Shown here: one piece after another, positions 55,701 to 63,723 of the stretch | Position numbering within the stretch: the first letter of the stretch is position 1 | How the letters are laid out: each line of letters opens with the position of its first letter | Source: Phoronis australis | Lineage: Eukaryota > Phoronida > Phoronidae | Assembly: GCA_002633005.1 (NCBI GenBank) | Contig: NMRA01000059.1 | Coordinates: 232,992 to 296,714 of the forward strand | Direction: 5' to 3' | DNA: 63,723 nucleotides | The notes under the pieces: generated by a model | What the model saw: only the letters and a program-made list of their open reading frames with translations | Database searches by the model: none | What the model was told of the DNA's origin: nothing | Position numbers and translations under genes: made by a program

Positions 55701-56828
55701 GTCATGTGGACCTCAGTAGAGCAATGTTGCAACGTCACTCTCTCTCTAACTCTATGACCTAACATCACCTTCAGAATTGGCCAGTATTTATAATTAAATC
55801 ATTTCCAACATTTCTTGACCCATTATATATGATTTTTGCACTGCACTGTTATTACATAATTGTTCTTATGCTGTCAAAGTAGTTTGTATACGTTTGATCT
55901 GTTTTCAGATTAGGCGAGATCACTCTGGCAGATTTTAAGAATTTGTTTGACAAGCCAGGACGATACAGGTACCACTTCAAGGCCCTTGATCCTGAATTTG
56001 GAACAGTTAAAGAGGAGGTGAGACAATACTCCTGAGTTGGGCCAAGTTGACTCTCGCTGATTAGTTGCCATTTTGGATGATGAAATTCTTCTGTTGCACG
56101 TTTCGTAGAAGTGACCCAATTTCTTTTAAATCACAAATTTAGGACACAAATATGGTGGACAAGTAAAACTTTATTTTTCATTTTTTTCATGAAAACTATT
56201 TACCAATTATAAAGTTTACATGTTCAAGGTCTGTACCATTTTGAAAAAATTAGATATCTACAACAAAGTTACAAGTATTTGACAAATTAAATGTGGCCAT
56301 TTTGTTAATTATTTTTGTCCAAAATTGGTGATGTTGGTGAAGTGTTGTTATAGTCAATGTCAACATGATCAACGCTTTCAGACTGTAACTTCTGACAAAA
56401 CTCAGATTTTTACAATTTTGAGACTCATAGTAAGGATCTTGAGACAATTGTAAAGCAAACATGTTTTCCCAAATCACTGTACTTTTGGACATGTATGCTA
56501 CTTTTTACAGGTAGACAATGAGCATTATAATATAGTTTTTATTGCAACACATGTATAAGACAATGCAACAATAGTGCAGAGAATTAATCCAAAAACGAAT
56601 CATTATATACTAGGCTTCAGGCTACTCGGTCTGTGTTTAAAGAAATCAGTTTGGACGTTTGATTGATTGTGCTTCCTGAGTATTGTAACTATGCTCTGTT
56701 ATTAAGATGCAGTATTGTAACTATTCACACTTATTAAATTACTTGTTTTTCAGATAACATGCGATGAAGACATTCTGCCTGGTTGGGAGGGAAAGATTGT
56801 GTCATGGATAGAGGAGGAACATGGATAG
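31485..56828 (+). CDS. DIXDC1: Dixin (DIXDC1/Ccd1), Wnt-pathway DIX-domain protein, complete
   Basis: Cytoplasmic scaffold of Wnt signalling that co-polymerises with Dishevelled and Axin through its DIX domain and can bind actin through its N-terminal calponin-homology domain. Sixteen coding exons (one duplicated) were placed; they sum to 2,280 nt (759 residues plus stop) from the ATG at 31485, or 683 residues from the alternative ATG at 40489; the human long form is also 683 residues. Alignment to human dixin is clear across the CH domain ([15 protein letters not shown]), the coiled coil ([17 protein letters not shown]) and the C-terminal DIX domain ([30 protein letters not shown]). Confidence 0.97.
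33728..33845. repeat. Short repeat array (CTCAATATCAC)
   Basis: About eleven copies of ACCTCAATATC in DIXDC1 intron 1. Confidence 0.9.
33998..34154. mobile_element. hAT-like MITE in DIXDC1 intron 1
   Basis: 157-bp element with inverted ends CAGTGGCGGATTTAGAG and CAGGGGCGGATCCAG (reverse complement of the right end), the sort of terminus seen in hAT MITEs. Direct repeats TATCT flank it (33993-33997 and 34155-34159), shorter than the usual 8 bp for hAT. Confidence 0.65.
40274..40282 (+). promoter_or_regulatory. TATA box of candidate internal DIXDC1 promoter
   Basis: TATATATAA in the sequence GTGTATATATAAGTG, about 205 bp before the ATG of alternative exon 1'. A start near 40305 would give a 5' UTR of about 185 nt. 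Inferred from position only. Confidence 0.45.
40489..40563 (+). CDS. DIXDC1: DIXDC1 alternative first exon 1'
   Basis: 25 codons from ATG at 40489 to donor GGACG|GTGCGT at 40564, phase 0, the same phase as exon 1. The end SWNEWT would join [11 protein letters not shown], resembling the human long form (FNEQQLQAYVAWVN). A TATA box lies about 200 bp upstream. With this exon the protein is 683 residues. Not confirmed by transcript. Confidence 0.5.
40490..40497. promoter_or_regulatory. Perfect CRE palindrome overlapping the alternative ATG
   Basis: TGACGTCA, the full cAMP-response element, overlaps ATG at 40489. It may be chance, but it supports regulatory activity at this putative internal promoter. 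Confidence 0.35.
42365..42494 (+). CDS. DIXDC1: DIXDC1 exon 2: calponin-homology domain start
   Basis: 130 nt, phase 0 start, phase 1 end; acceptor TATTCCAG|TCTCAG, donor [31 protein letters not shown] and [16 protein letters not shown] match human dixin QLQAYVAWVNAQLKKRPA and LRDGVILAYLIEIV. Intron 1 before it is 10.6 kb. Confidence 0.97.
43235..43360 (+). CDS. DIXDC1: DIXDC1 exon 3: CH domain middle
   Basis: 126 nt, phase 1 both ends. [19 protein letters not shown] and [20 protein letters not shown] match human GEKLSGVQLSPGNQQEMKNN and VEKVLQFVASKKIRMHQTSA. The exon end and donor (TAAAG|GTATAC) are repeated three more times downstream as a 41-bp unit. Confidence 0.97.
43320..43497. repeat. 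41-bp tandem repeat containing the DIXDC1 exon 3 donor, four copies
   Basis: ATACGCATGCATCAGATCAA plus TGCTAAAG|GTATACTC. Donors at 43361, 43402, 43443 and 43484; extension past the first meets an in-frame stop at 43438-43440. Confidence 0.95.
43688..44012. repeat. Minisatellite, about 36 bp, nine copies
   Basis: TATTCAAATAATGTTCATCT plus ATTTAGTATACTAATA, nearly identical copies in DIXDC1 intron 3; the long open frame across it is an artefact. Confidence 0.95.
45150..45260. mobile_element. Partial copy of the same hAT-like MITE
   Basis: Begins CACTGGCGGATTTAGAGTTG, matching the left end of the element at 33998. Its right end is not clear. Confidence 0.45.
45650..45890. repeat. Dispersed repeat, inverted copy with CTCF-like motif
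   Basis: TGCCCCCTAGTGG (45711-45723) is the reverse of CCACTAGGGGGCA; a second box AGCCACCTAGTGG follows at 45818-45830. Shares AGGTTTCTC..GAGGCAACAACGTC with the copy near 48900. In DIXDC1 intron 3. Confidence 0.55.
46396..46633 (+). CDS. DIXDC1: DIXDC1 exon 4: CH domain end and Ala-rich helix
   Basis: 238 nt, phase 1 start, phase 2 end. [20 protein letters not shown] and YKPGS finish the CH domain (human DIVDGNLKSIMRLVLALAAH, FKPGS); [12 protein letters not shown] matches human [12 protein letters not shown]. The donor is CCCAG|GTAGTA. Confidence 0.97.
46856..47061 (+). CDS. DIXDC1: DIXDC1 exon 5: Ser-rich linker with three in-frame donors
   Basis: 206 nt to the first donor (CAAG|GTGACT), phase 2 start, phase 1 end. 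Ser/Arg-rich disordered segment, ending [12 protein letters not shown]. Two further donors in the same phase follow at 9-nt steps (ATG|GTAATT after 47070, ATG|GTATAC after 47079), so up to six extra residues are possible. The exact edge is uncertain. Confidence 0.8.
47701..47864 (+). CDS. DIXDC1: DIXDC1 exon 6: coiled coil start
   Basis: 164 nt, phase 1 start, phase 0 end, donor GAGCTG|GTGGGT. Charged helical sequence ([36 protein letters not shown]) aligned with human KEMEEAKKMISGLQAL. A degenerate copy of its 3' part lies about 107 bp downstream. Confidence 0.88.
47818..47985. repeat. Degenerate duplication of DIXDC1 exon 6 end
   Basis: GAGATAGCAG..GATGCTG..AGGTGGAGC at 47925-47982 repeats the exon 6 end and donor region about 107 bp downstream with many changes; its GT has become TAGGTGG. 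Confidence 0.7.
48326..48409 (+). CDS. DIXDC1: DIXDC1 exon 7: acidic linker
   Basis: 28 codons, phase 0. [16 protein letters not shown] and TPSEQL align with human LLLNGSLPEDEQE and NPEEQL between coiled-coil blocks. Confidence 0.88.
48750..49150. repeat. Dispersed repeat copy in DIXDC1 intron 7
   Basis: Contains CCTGAAATTTGGTAAATAGG, GAGACAACAACGTC and several TAGTGGC boxes, matching the copy at 45650-45890 and the inverted sequence at 1-482. Confidence 0.55.
49390..49606. repeat. Minisatellite, 36 bp, six copies
   Basis: ATGCCATGCCACTGGGCCAC plus ACTGGCTCCTATATGA, just before DIXDC1 exon 8. Confidence 0.95.
49700..49804 (+). CDS. DIXDC1: DIXDC1 exon 8: coiled coil
   Basis: 35 codons, phase 0. 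[20 protein letters not shown] and [13 protein letters not shown] match human IIIQSRLDQSMEENQDLKKE and KCKQEARNLQGIK. Acceptor TTCACAG|ATTGTG, donor CCAAG|GTATGT. Confidence 0.93.
50253..50357 (+). CDS. DIXDC1: DIXDC1 exon 9: coiled coil, end tandemly repeated
   Basis: 35 codons, phase 0. [20 protein letters not shown] matches human ALQQRLTQQDTSVLQLKQEL. The last 24 codons and donor (GAGAGG|GTAAGT) are repeated three times downstream at 72- to 74-bp spacing; the next donor would add 24 residues in frame. Confidence 0.93.
50286..50570. repeat. 72-74-bp repeat containing DIXDC1 exon 9 end, four copies
   Basis: Each copy keeps a GAGGATAGGCTTCTCTCAG-like core and a GGAGGCGGAGAG end; donor-like GT at 50358, 50430 and 50504. 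Confidence 0.92.
50787..51760. repeat. Segmental tandem duplication, unit A
   Basis: About 974 bp including DIXDC1 exon 10 copy A and a short GATGTTTATGGATCAG array (about 51105-51345). Unit B follows after one N. Confidence 0.93.
51413..51508 (+). CDS. DIXDC1: DIXDC1 exon 10, copy A: coiled coil
   Basis: 32 codons, phase 0. [20 protein letters not shown] and [11 protein letters not shown] match human VDLQRKLDERNRLLGEYKKE and GQKDRLLQQ. An identical exon (copy B) lies 933 bp downstream within a duplicated segment. Confidence 0.93.
51762..52693. repeat. Segmental tandem duplication, unit B
   Basis: About 932 bp, nearly identical to unit A except for a shorter internal array, a 12-bp insertion (near 51835) and a few base changes. 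Confidence 0.93.
52346..52441 (+). CDS. DIXDC1: DIXDC1 exon 10, copy B: duplicate coiled-coil exon or assembly duplicate
   Basis: Identical in coding sequence to copy A, with the same acceptor and donor. It belongs to a roughly 0.95-kb direct repeat whose junction is a single N at 51761, which suggests an unresolved assembly join or uncollapsed haplotype. Including both exons would add 32 residues in frame. Confidence 0.55.
53150..53545. repeat. Minisatellite made of the DIXDC1 exon 11 acceptor
   Basis: Twelve or so copies of CTGACCTCTATTTACATGTC plus ACCCTGTAGG. Many contain CCCTGTAG|GCTGACCTC, the real exon 11 acceptor. Confidence 0.95.
53527..53631 (+). CDS. DIXDC1: DIXDC1 exon 11: coiled coil
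   Basis: 35 codons, phase 0. [20 protein letters not shown] and the following [15 protein letters not shown] are heptad-rich; placed between human-aligned coiled coils by phase. Its acceptor and first codons (CTGTAG|GCTGACCTC) are the last unit of a minisatellite of 30-32 bp that runs upstream. Confidence 0.88.
54084..54194 (+). CDS. DIXDC1: DIXDC1 exon 12: linker
   Basis: 37 codons, phase 0. [15 protein letters not shown] continues the coiled coil, then a Pro-rich stretch [11 protein letters not shown]. Acceptor GTTCAG|TCTGCT, donor GCACAG|GTGAGT. Confidence 0.88.
54485..54605. repeat. ATT-rich microsatellite
   Basis: Imperfect ATT runs directly before the DIXDC1 exon 13 acceptor. Confidence 0.9.
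54624..54831 (+). CDS. DIXDC1: DIXDC1 exon 13: conserved pre-DIX helix
   Basis: 208 nt, phase 0 start, phase 1 end. [20 protein letters not shown] and [16 protein letters not shown] match human [20 protein letters not shown] and IDSLEQGISSLMERLH. An ATT-rich microsatellite precedes the acceptor. Confidence 0.96.
55195..55309 (+). CDS. DIXDC1: DIXDC1 exon 14: DIX domain start
   Basis: 115 nt, phase 1 start, phase 2 end. [20 protein letters not shown] matches human [20 protein letters not shown], the first strands of the DIX fold that mediate head-to-tail polymerisation. Confidence 0.98.
55909..56017 (+). CDS. DIXDC1: DIXDC1 exon 15: DIX domain core
   Basis: 109 nt, phase 2 start, phase 0 end. 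[11 protein letters not shown] and [17 protein letters not shown] match human LEEVTLKDFKA and [17 protein letters not shown]. Confidence 0.98.
56754..56828 (+). CDS. DIXDC1: DIXDC1 exon 16: DIX domain end and stop
   Basis: 24 codons plus [23 protein letters not shown] matches human [20 protein letters not shown]. The stop region is duplicated about 43 bp further on, outside the coding frame. Confidence 0.98.
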   Translation: MTCDEDILPGWEGKIVSWIEEEHG

Positions 56829-56893
56829 TTAAAGTGGTTGAACATGTGTACAGGAGGAACATGGATAGTTAAAGTGGTTGAACATAGGACAAT
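56810..56893. repeat. 43-bp duplication of the DIXDC1 stop region
   Basis: AGGAGGAACATGGATAGTTA plus AAGTGGTTGAACAT occurs twice; the first copy holds the real TAG stop. Confidence 0.92.
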
Positions 56894-57999
56894 TTTAGTA
56901 GAAGACCATGAACAAGTGGTGGATTATGGGTAATGATAGTGGAACTACATGGCCACGCATCATGGGTATATACAGAGAATGATAATTAAGAAAGAAACGG
57001 TGATATTTCACATTATTTACTGCTATATTTATACGTTTATTGCAAAATGCAAGGTAGTTTTACCATTGGAGATGTTTTTTAGTTTGAATAGCATTGTGTG
57101 TACTGTCAAAGTGGACACTAGGTGTCAGTCACGCTGTGCTGTAGGAAGTCTTCCCTGCAAGTTAAATAGCTCGGTCACATGACACTTTCTGTGGTTGTTT
57201 AACTGTGCATCAGACGCTGCTAGTGCTTTAAAAGGTATACATTTACAATTATCTCCCCTTCCTATTTGCCTTTGCTTAGAAAGTTACAGCATACATTTAG
57301 TACTATTTGTGAATGTCAGAGTGTGAGTACTGTAACTTTTAGTGATGCAAACTTTTGCCTTTCTTTGAATTGCTGTTTAACTCTGTGTAGACCTATTGGT
57401 CGTCACTCTGTGTGGGTGTGTGTTTGTACAAAGTTTAACATTAAATCAGGGTACTACATATAGGGCCATAGATGTGTTTTAACATGTTAAATGTTGTAAA
57501 TCTGTTTTAAAATGTCGTTAGCTTTTTTGCTGCTTGCTGACTATTTTATGTCAAGTCATAGAAAATGTCAGATGGCTAAAACTGGAAGAAGCTGGATTTT
57601 TTAAGTTCAGATGTACCGGAGCTGCTTCCATTGACATTCAGTTGTTTAGTCATTTACTATGAAAGTATGCAACTTTATCCTACAAGGAGTGATGTTATTG
57701 GGAGTGATGTTATTGCTGTTCGTTAGTTCATAGTCTTGTGGTGCACATCATCATACATTTGGCAACTTGTACGAGTGCCAACTTACTCCACTGCTTGGTA
57801 GATGGCAGTGCTACTGGTCGCGTTTGGTTCGTGAAAGCTCTCCATTGTTTGAACCAGTACTCTCATCCATCACATAGATACATCATCCTTTCAAGAAATA
57901 TTTCAGAAAATATTCTTGGTTTTAATCCTACAGTACAAGACAACAGTAATCATTCGAAATACTGTCCATCACCATCACAAAGGCTCAATTAACAGTAGG

Positions 58000-58132
58000 A
58001 ATGACTGGTAGTGACTGTTGGGGACAAAGTTATTATTACAAAATGACTTACTCACCTTACCAACTGTCCTGGTAGTGACTGTTGGGGACAAAGTTATAAT
58101 TACAGAATGACTTACCCACCTTACTAACTGTT
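58000..58132. repeat. 68-bp duplication in the DIXDC1 3' region
   Basis: TGGTAGTGACTGTTGGGGAC plus AAAGTTAT.. AATGACTTAC occurs twice with small changes. Confidence 0.9.
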
Positions 58133-59065
58133 GTGTTACCCTTCATTGTGAGACACTAAGGAAACCATTCTGACGAGGACTTTGGCTTCTGCCCAGTCGT
58201 CATGGAAAAGGAAATCCAGCTCATTTAATGGTTTGAATAATTTTGGCTTGTAGTTTTGTAACTCTTTTTGGTAGAAACCATAATTAGTGCTTGTTTTGTT
58301 TTAATTGGAAGTTGTATTTTGCATTCTTACATCTAATTTATCCTGTTTGTTATTACTGTTGAATAAGTTTCAGATTCTATCTCAATATTTTTACTCAAAG
58401 GAACATTACATACATGTATTCCTCTTTCATCTGATAAATGTTGCATCCCTGTGTTCCACCTACATTCCCATGATGCATTTTATAAATGAATGATCAATTG
58501 CCTGTCCAATCATCTTTCACTCACATTTCTGCAATCTACACCGTCCATTATGTTGAGACTCTATATTGTACTCGGTTGATTTGCAATTTTCGTCCAGAGT
58601 TTTTGTTTGTTTTTGTTTACTTTTTCACCACGGATTCCCCTATCTTTGTAATTTTTGTGAACATAGTGTCTTTTTACTTACTATGTGAACAATATGTGAA
58701 GTAAATATATATGTATCTGCTGTTCATCAATGTGTTGATTTCATATAAACAATTGATGTTTCACTAACATGACCTTAACCATAGATACTTACAAGGTCAC
58801 CAAGATTGGTGCAGTGGTTACAGGAATAAGTTGTGACGTCAGACTTATACAAAATCTATGGACCACATAAAGACACGTTGAGAACAATTGTACACTCAAT
58901 AATACTTGCTCCAATTAGCCCAGTGTTTGTTGTTTTCTGTTTCTTCTTTAAGAAGTATTTTTGTATCAAACATATGAATGACATGCTGATATGAGGTGGT
59001 TAAGCAAAGGCAGGCGCTGCAACAAGTCATTTTTATACTTCATTTTCAAAACAAACAAGTTGTTG

Positions 59066-59071
59066 AATAAA
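59066..59071 (+). terminator. Candidate DIXDC1 polyadenylation signal
   Basis: AATAAA about 2.2 kb after the stop codon. An earlier ATTAAA at 57440-57445 would give a 0.6-kb 3' UTR. No transcript evidence to choose between them. Confidence 0.35.
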
Positions 59072-60239
59072 AACGAGTCCCAACGATTAGTGTAACTATT
59101 GTCTTTCAATCCACTTGGACTATTTTTAGTGAGTTGATTGTGTCACAGTCACAGTAGAGCAATATTGTGACTCGCCCGTATCTGTAGACCAGATCTAGGC
59201 ACCAGGTTGACAGCTTGGCGTTTGTTGGTCGTGGATCTGCCACTAGTGGGAGGGAGGTAGTTGGAAGTAACTTGCAGTTTCTCCTAAGATCTTATGCAAC
59301 GCGCTTGAAGTGTTATACTAAGGTGAGGAGTAAGTCAGGGACATGTTTATTGTAGTGTGGGGTAGAAACGAAACAAGAGCACGAGTGCTTTTTACCGTCA
59401 CAATATACATTGTTTGTAGACAGGTAGAGAAGGATACACACTAAACAAGTGGTAAAGGTATTCAAAGAATAAACATCAGTGGTTTTCATATAAATCGAAG
59501 AACATACAACTAGGGTGGCTAGACAATGGGTGGTGAAGTTGACATTGTCTTCAGCATACTTATAGGTCCCCACGAGTGCCTACTGGAAACTCACAAGCTG
59601 CGCAGCCCGGGGGTAATCAATAGCTTTTTCACCATTTTGGCAAAAATTTGGGGTGTCATTTTAGAGTAGGAACAAAAATGTCATGAAAAAACATTTGTTT
59701 TGCTTGATGTTTGGGTCTGATAATTCCCTGCTTTTTATTATGAATGCTGATGTCATTTTAAATAGCCATTAATTGAAGAGAGGATAGGATTTTGAGTAAA
59801 CTTTTCCAGATGTGGTATAAGTAAGTATGGGTCATGATTCAATTGGTAGACAGAAATGGGACACATCGTAGCTCTAGGTGTTTTTTACTTTTGGCCATGT
59901 ATAAATCCGTCCCTCATATTTTGAAGCCCAACTACGCTTCTTAAACTGAATATGTATTTCCCCGGGCCTGACGGTATACTACGTACGAGTCGCATTCTGC
60001 AGCCAGTCCTTTAGACCAGAATTGGTTAAACTGGTGACCGAATCATCGGACTATGCTCAATTCGATATAACATAAGTCAGCAACTCCAGTCATATGCAAT
60101 GCGCATGTGCGCCAGTTTTTTTGCAATCTTAGGGTTGGTCAGCCTCAAAGAACTCCGAGTTTGCAGCTTTCAGGCTTGTTGGTAGCATGTGACTATCACG
60201 ATAAAATACTTTGAAACCCATACAAGAGAAAAGGACGAG

Positions 60240-60345
60240 TTTCGTTTTTATCGCCAGCTAAACAGGGTGATATGGAGCTTAGTAACTGTGTGCCGTCAGG
60301 TTACTTTAGGACGCCTACTCTGTAATTCAACATTTTTATGAAACC
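60240..60345. repeat. Dispersed repeat shared with 12085-12190
   Basis: Second copy of the family described at 12085, in the intergenic part on the right. Confidence 0.6.
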
Positions 60346-63300
60346 AGCTTTCTCGCAATCGACTCTCAGTAGTACTACAAACGTTTGTTAGTTCGAGGTC
60401 CAACCTAGAGATTGAACATCATTTTGACCATTTATCGATTGGTCTCAACTTATTCAGTCTTTACTCACACGAGGCGTGATTTCTCAGTGGGTTTGGAGAG
60501 AACTGACAGTTCGTCTCCTCACACGAGACAGATCCTATGCTAACATTTGGGGTTTTGTTACCCCCCAACACCTATAAACGAGCCCAAGTCAGACAGCGAC
60601 TAACCCGTCTTAATTAATCGATTTACCGCAAATGCTCGTGGCTTGATCGCAATTCTGAAGAAAAAAATATTCGCTAATTTCTATTATAATGCATCGGTTT
60701 CAAAATTTCAAAGACGCTTATTATTTACTTTTCAATTTTAAAAAACATTCATGTTGGTCGTTTGCCTATTACTTATTGTTCGTTTTTTACTTTGAAACTC
60801 GTACGCTGAACAGGAGTGTTGCCGCGGGTTTACGACCACAACCACTATCTCATTCAGCACCCTCCTGACTCAAGCCATGAATAGCAACTAGCTCAATTTA
60901 ATCAAGGTATGTATTACGATCGTACTACAATCCTTGCTTCAGTCAAGCCTTTGGAGGGGTACCATAGCATTATACGCTCGAGTATCGCATCATCGGGTAC
61001 GACCCATTTACGAAGAATCATGCATATGACCCAAAAATCACGCGTACCAACAAAAATCATGCGTGCGAACCATAAAAACACACACGAACATAAATCATAA
61101 GCACTAGCTTCCCAATCATACCCATGAACCACGGCTTGTTCAGAGGGTGTTGTCGTGCTGGTCGTGACATTATACAGCTATCAATTTACTCTTGTCATTT
61201 CGGGGATGCCGGAATAGCATTAAATAAAATGACCCCGTGAAAAAGAGAGACATGGGTTACTTCTTGACTATTAAAAATGACTCCAGATATTCCTTTCACA
61301 GGGTTTAAAGATAATGTGAGAACTTTCAACCCATGAAAAAGTGACTCCACGTCGAAAACTTGTTCTGTTATCATTCAACGGTTCCCCCGCAACAGGAGGT
61401 TGGGATAAGTAGACATGTCACCCACAATATAGGGGACAATCAGTGTTCGATACGCGAATGTTTGTGTTCTGGGGGTGACATCCGGGGGACGGCGGGGGAG
61501 TGCTGGCGTGGGTTGGCTGTCGAAGAATAAAACCAGCAAGTGGGTTAAGTGTAAGCTATAGCCCCCCAGCCTCCTATGGTGCGCCGCCCATGTACCATAC
61601 GGGGCGCAGCACTAAAATAAGTGGGAGGGCGGGGCCGGGGCTATCTGATACCCCCCAGCTCCCTATGATACGCCGCTGATGCAGCGTGCGAAGGTATAGG
61701 ATATAAGGTGCTTGAGTGCAAGGACGGGAGCTGGGTTGGTTTCTTCGCGAGTCACGACCAAAAGAACTACGTTCGTGAAACGCGACAATTAAAGAGGGGG
61801 ATTGCCAGATAGGGGAACAGCGTGCTTGAGAGAAAAATTTTGATGGAGCACTTGCAAGGGAGCATAGGGACGGGGTTTTTAAAGCCAGGTGACGCAAGAG
61901 AATGGAACGGCGCCGCGAAGGTACAGAAGGGCGGAACCCGAAAGTGCGGGAGCAGAGCTCGGGTCCCCGGGAGCATGACTGAGGTTTCTCAAGTCGAGAA
62001 ATATGTCTGATGATTGCCAGCACACATCATGTCTTCTGAGACGCCGGCCTCAGGGCAGTACGGATTACTGATTTGCATTCCGGAATAACGTACCTCGCCT
62101 GAGTTGCGGGACACGCGGCCTTTCTTTAAATTTTCAGTATATGAGAGAAAGTAACGACGTGCGGGCCAATGTGGGAGTTGGCCGGGGCTGGTCTGTTCGC
62201 GAGTAAAGCATGGATTACTAGGCCTATATTCGTGACTGTTGAGAAGCGAAAACTGTAATGTTGCCTTAGCTCGGGATCGGGGAAATTTAAATCCGTGGAC
62301 GAGAGAAGAACTTTAATTTCTGGGCTGAGCAGCGCGCTGTACGGGAAGTGGCGGGAGGAAAAGCCAGTTTGAAATAATGTGTGGGAGCGGGGCCGGCTGA
62401 TCTTTTGCGACGACTGAGACACCGGCGGGTGTGCCGGGGAAGAGTACTACAAAACGCCGAACCTGAGTGTCTGTTGTTAGATCAAGGGAACTTCAGTCGA
62501 TAAGAAACTTTTCAAAGGTCACATATTTTGGTAATTTTTAAACTTTTGGGTGTTAGTAAAACAGAGGCCGTGAACGCCGGGAACCCGCCACTAGAGGCAG
62601 AGCCGTTTGAAGAGAAAACAACTGACAAAGTATGGTTGTGCAGTATTTTTCGCCACGAATTCGAATAAAATACCCAAAGTGACCTACGCATACTAAAAGT
62701 AAGAAGCTGTGATTTTACAACTATGATCACTGCTCGCCGGGAGAAAGAGCCTGAACTATAGTGACTAGCCTCAGAGCCCGAGCGGCGTGCGACGGTGACT
62801 GAATTTTTGAAAGATGGCAATCCATCCCGAGTGACGCACAGGAAAGGAAGTCTGTGTTCTTTGCTTTTTAACCTTTTAAAAAAGCCTGTCACTTATTTAT
62901 AAGTAAAAATGACCCCATGGGATCATTGTTTAAAATGCTATGTTGGGTCGGCGCATCACGGCATCCCGGCGTCCGAGTCCACCGACAAGTGCTCTAATCA
63001 TCCGCCAGGTGACGCAATAGTCAGGTATTGTGAAATCGTAGCGGTGATAACGATAACGGTTCTCGGTTGAACGTACGCATTGTGTCGGTTTTCCAACATC
63101 CTAAAGTAAATTTCTGGTTAGGTAAGGCGAGATTTGAGTCTATCACTATCATATTGATACCTGTCAATAACTAATATTTGTGTCGTAATGATACAAACAA
63201 CGTAGTAGGCCTAATGTTTGAATCACCATTGACTGAGTCATCGATTCGATAGTGTCGTCAGCCATTTTTGTCGTGGCTGCCTGTGGTCGTGGTCAAGTCG

Positions 63301-63723
63301 TTAAGTGTAAGTTTTTATATTGACGGTTGTTCGTAAACCCCATACCTCCGAAAACATTTTATTTCAGTTTATTCAGACATAAAAGTTAAAACAAAGAACC
63401 CTTTCATATTTGCAATGCATGCTGGGATAACCAAGTGGACCTGTGCATTGACTTGTTTTGAAGTCGAACAGCATAGGACGTACACTCCGAAACCCTATAG
63501 TCGTCCGCCTAAGCATAAAACCGGCTTGTTGTCTTACTCACCCAATTATTCCACTTCAAAGTTATGATCTGAATAGGACTTGATTTAACTCTCACAAATA
63601 TATAGTATTCGTTGATTCAAACGTTTTCTTTTACTTAAGCCGAGTTGTTCAACTGTGCATTGGTTTTCGGCAGCCATTTTATAATGACACCTATGGTCGT
63701 CATGTGCTGCCGCCTTTTGAAAG

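Larger units (their letters stand above)
56829..63723. other. DIXDC1 3' UTR and intergenic sequence; no further gene recognised
   Basis: 3' UTR to about 57.5 or 59.1 kb, then repeats. 61440-62900 is unusually GC- and CpG-rich with no convincing coding frame. At the right edge two GCCATTTT boxes (about 63262 and 63674) and a strong donor GTAAGT at 63307 could belong to the first exon of a gene starting beyond the window. Confidence 0.55.

Noticed and set aside
61574-62023. 149-codon minus-strand frame in the GC-rich block
   Set aside because: GC-rich sequence lowers stop density; the residues show no domain and Arg/Ser/Pro bias typical of noncoding GC-rich DNA.

Overview
The window is a piece of an invertebrate animal genome. 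It has GT-AG introns, YY1-like promoter boxes, many minisatellites, dispersed repeats and DNA-transposon remnants. Species cannot be fixed from sequence alone. A single trithorax/MLL gene that keeps both a nuclear-receptor-like finger and a CXXC domain, plus a dixin gene (absent from Drosophila), points to a bilaterian other than a vertebrate or fly, such as a lophotrochozoan or an invertebrate deuterostome.

Two genes stand head to head. On the minus strand, 30533 down to 1960, lies the N-terminal two thirds of a KMT2A/KMT2B (MLL1/2, trithorax) histone H3K4 methyltransferase gene. I place 26 coding exons, one with two tandem alternative versions. In order they encode a menin/LEDGF-binding N-terminus, a basic region, a nuclear-receptor-like zinc finger (partly in an assembly gap), a CXXC zinc finger, PHD1-3, a split bromodomain, an extended PHD, FYRN and a long disordered region. 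About 2,710 codons are visible without the gap-interrupted exon, and all exon phases agree. FYRC, SET and the expected taspase sites lie beyond the left edge.

On the plus strand, 31485 to 56828, is a complete dixin gene (DIXDC1/Ccd1): calponin-homology domain, coiled-coil exons and a C-terminal DIX domain ending in a stop. Coding length sums to 759 residues from the first promoter, or 683 residues from a second, TATA-containing promoter inside intron 1. The two genes share a 951-bp intergenic promoter. Their human orthologues both lie in 11q23, so the pairing looks like preserved ancestral linkage.

The rest is intronic and intergenic. It holds a 1.65-kb TTAA-flanked, THAP-bearing (Kolobok-like) transposon in a KMT2A intron, hAT-like MITEs, a dispersed repeat family carrying CTCF-like motifs, and over fifteen minisatellites. 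A striking number of the minisatellites are tandem duplications of exon-intron junctions. From 56829 to the right edge I find only dixin 3' UTR, repeats and a GC-rich block, with no convincing further gene.
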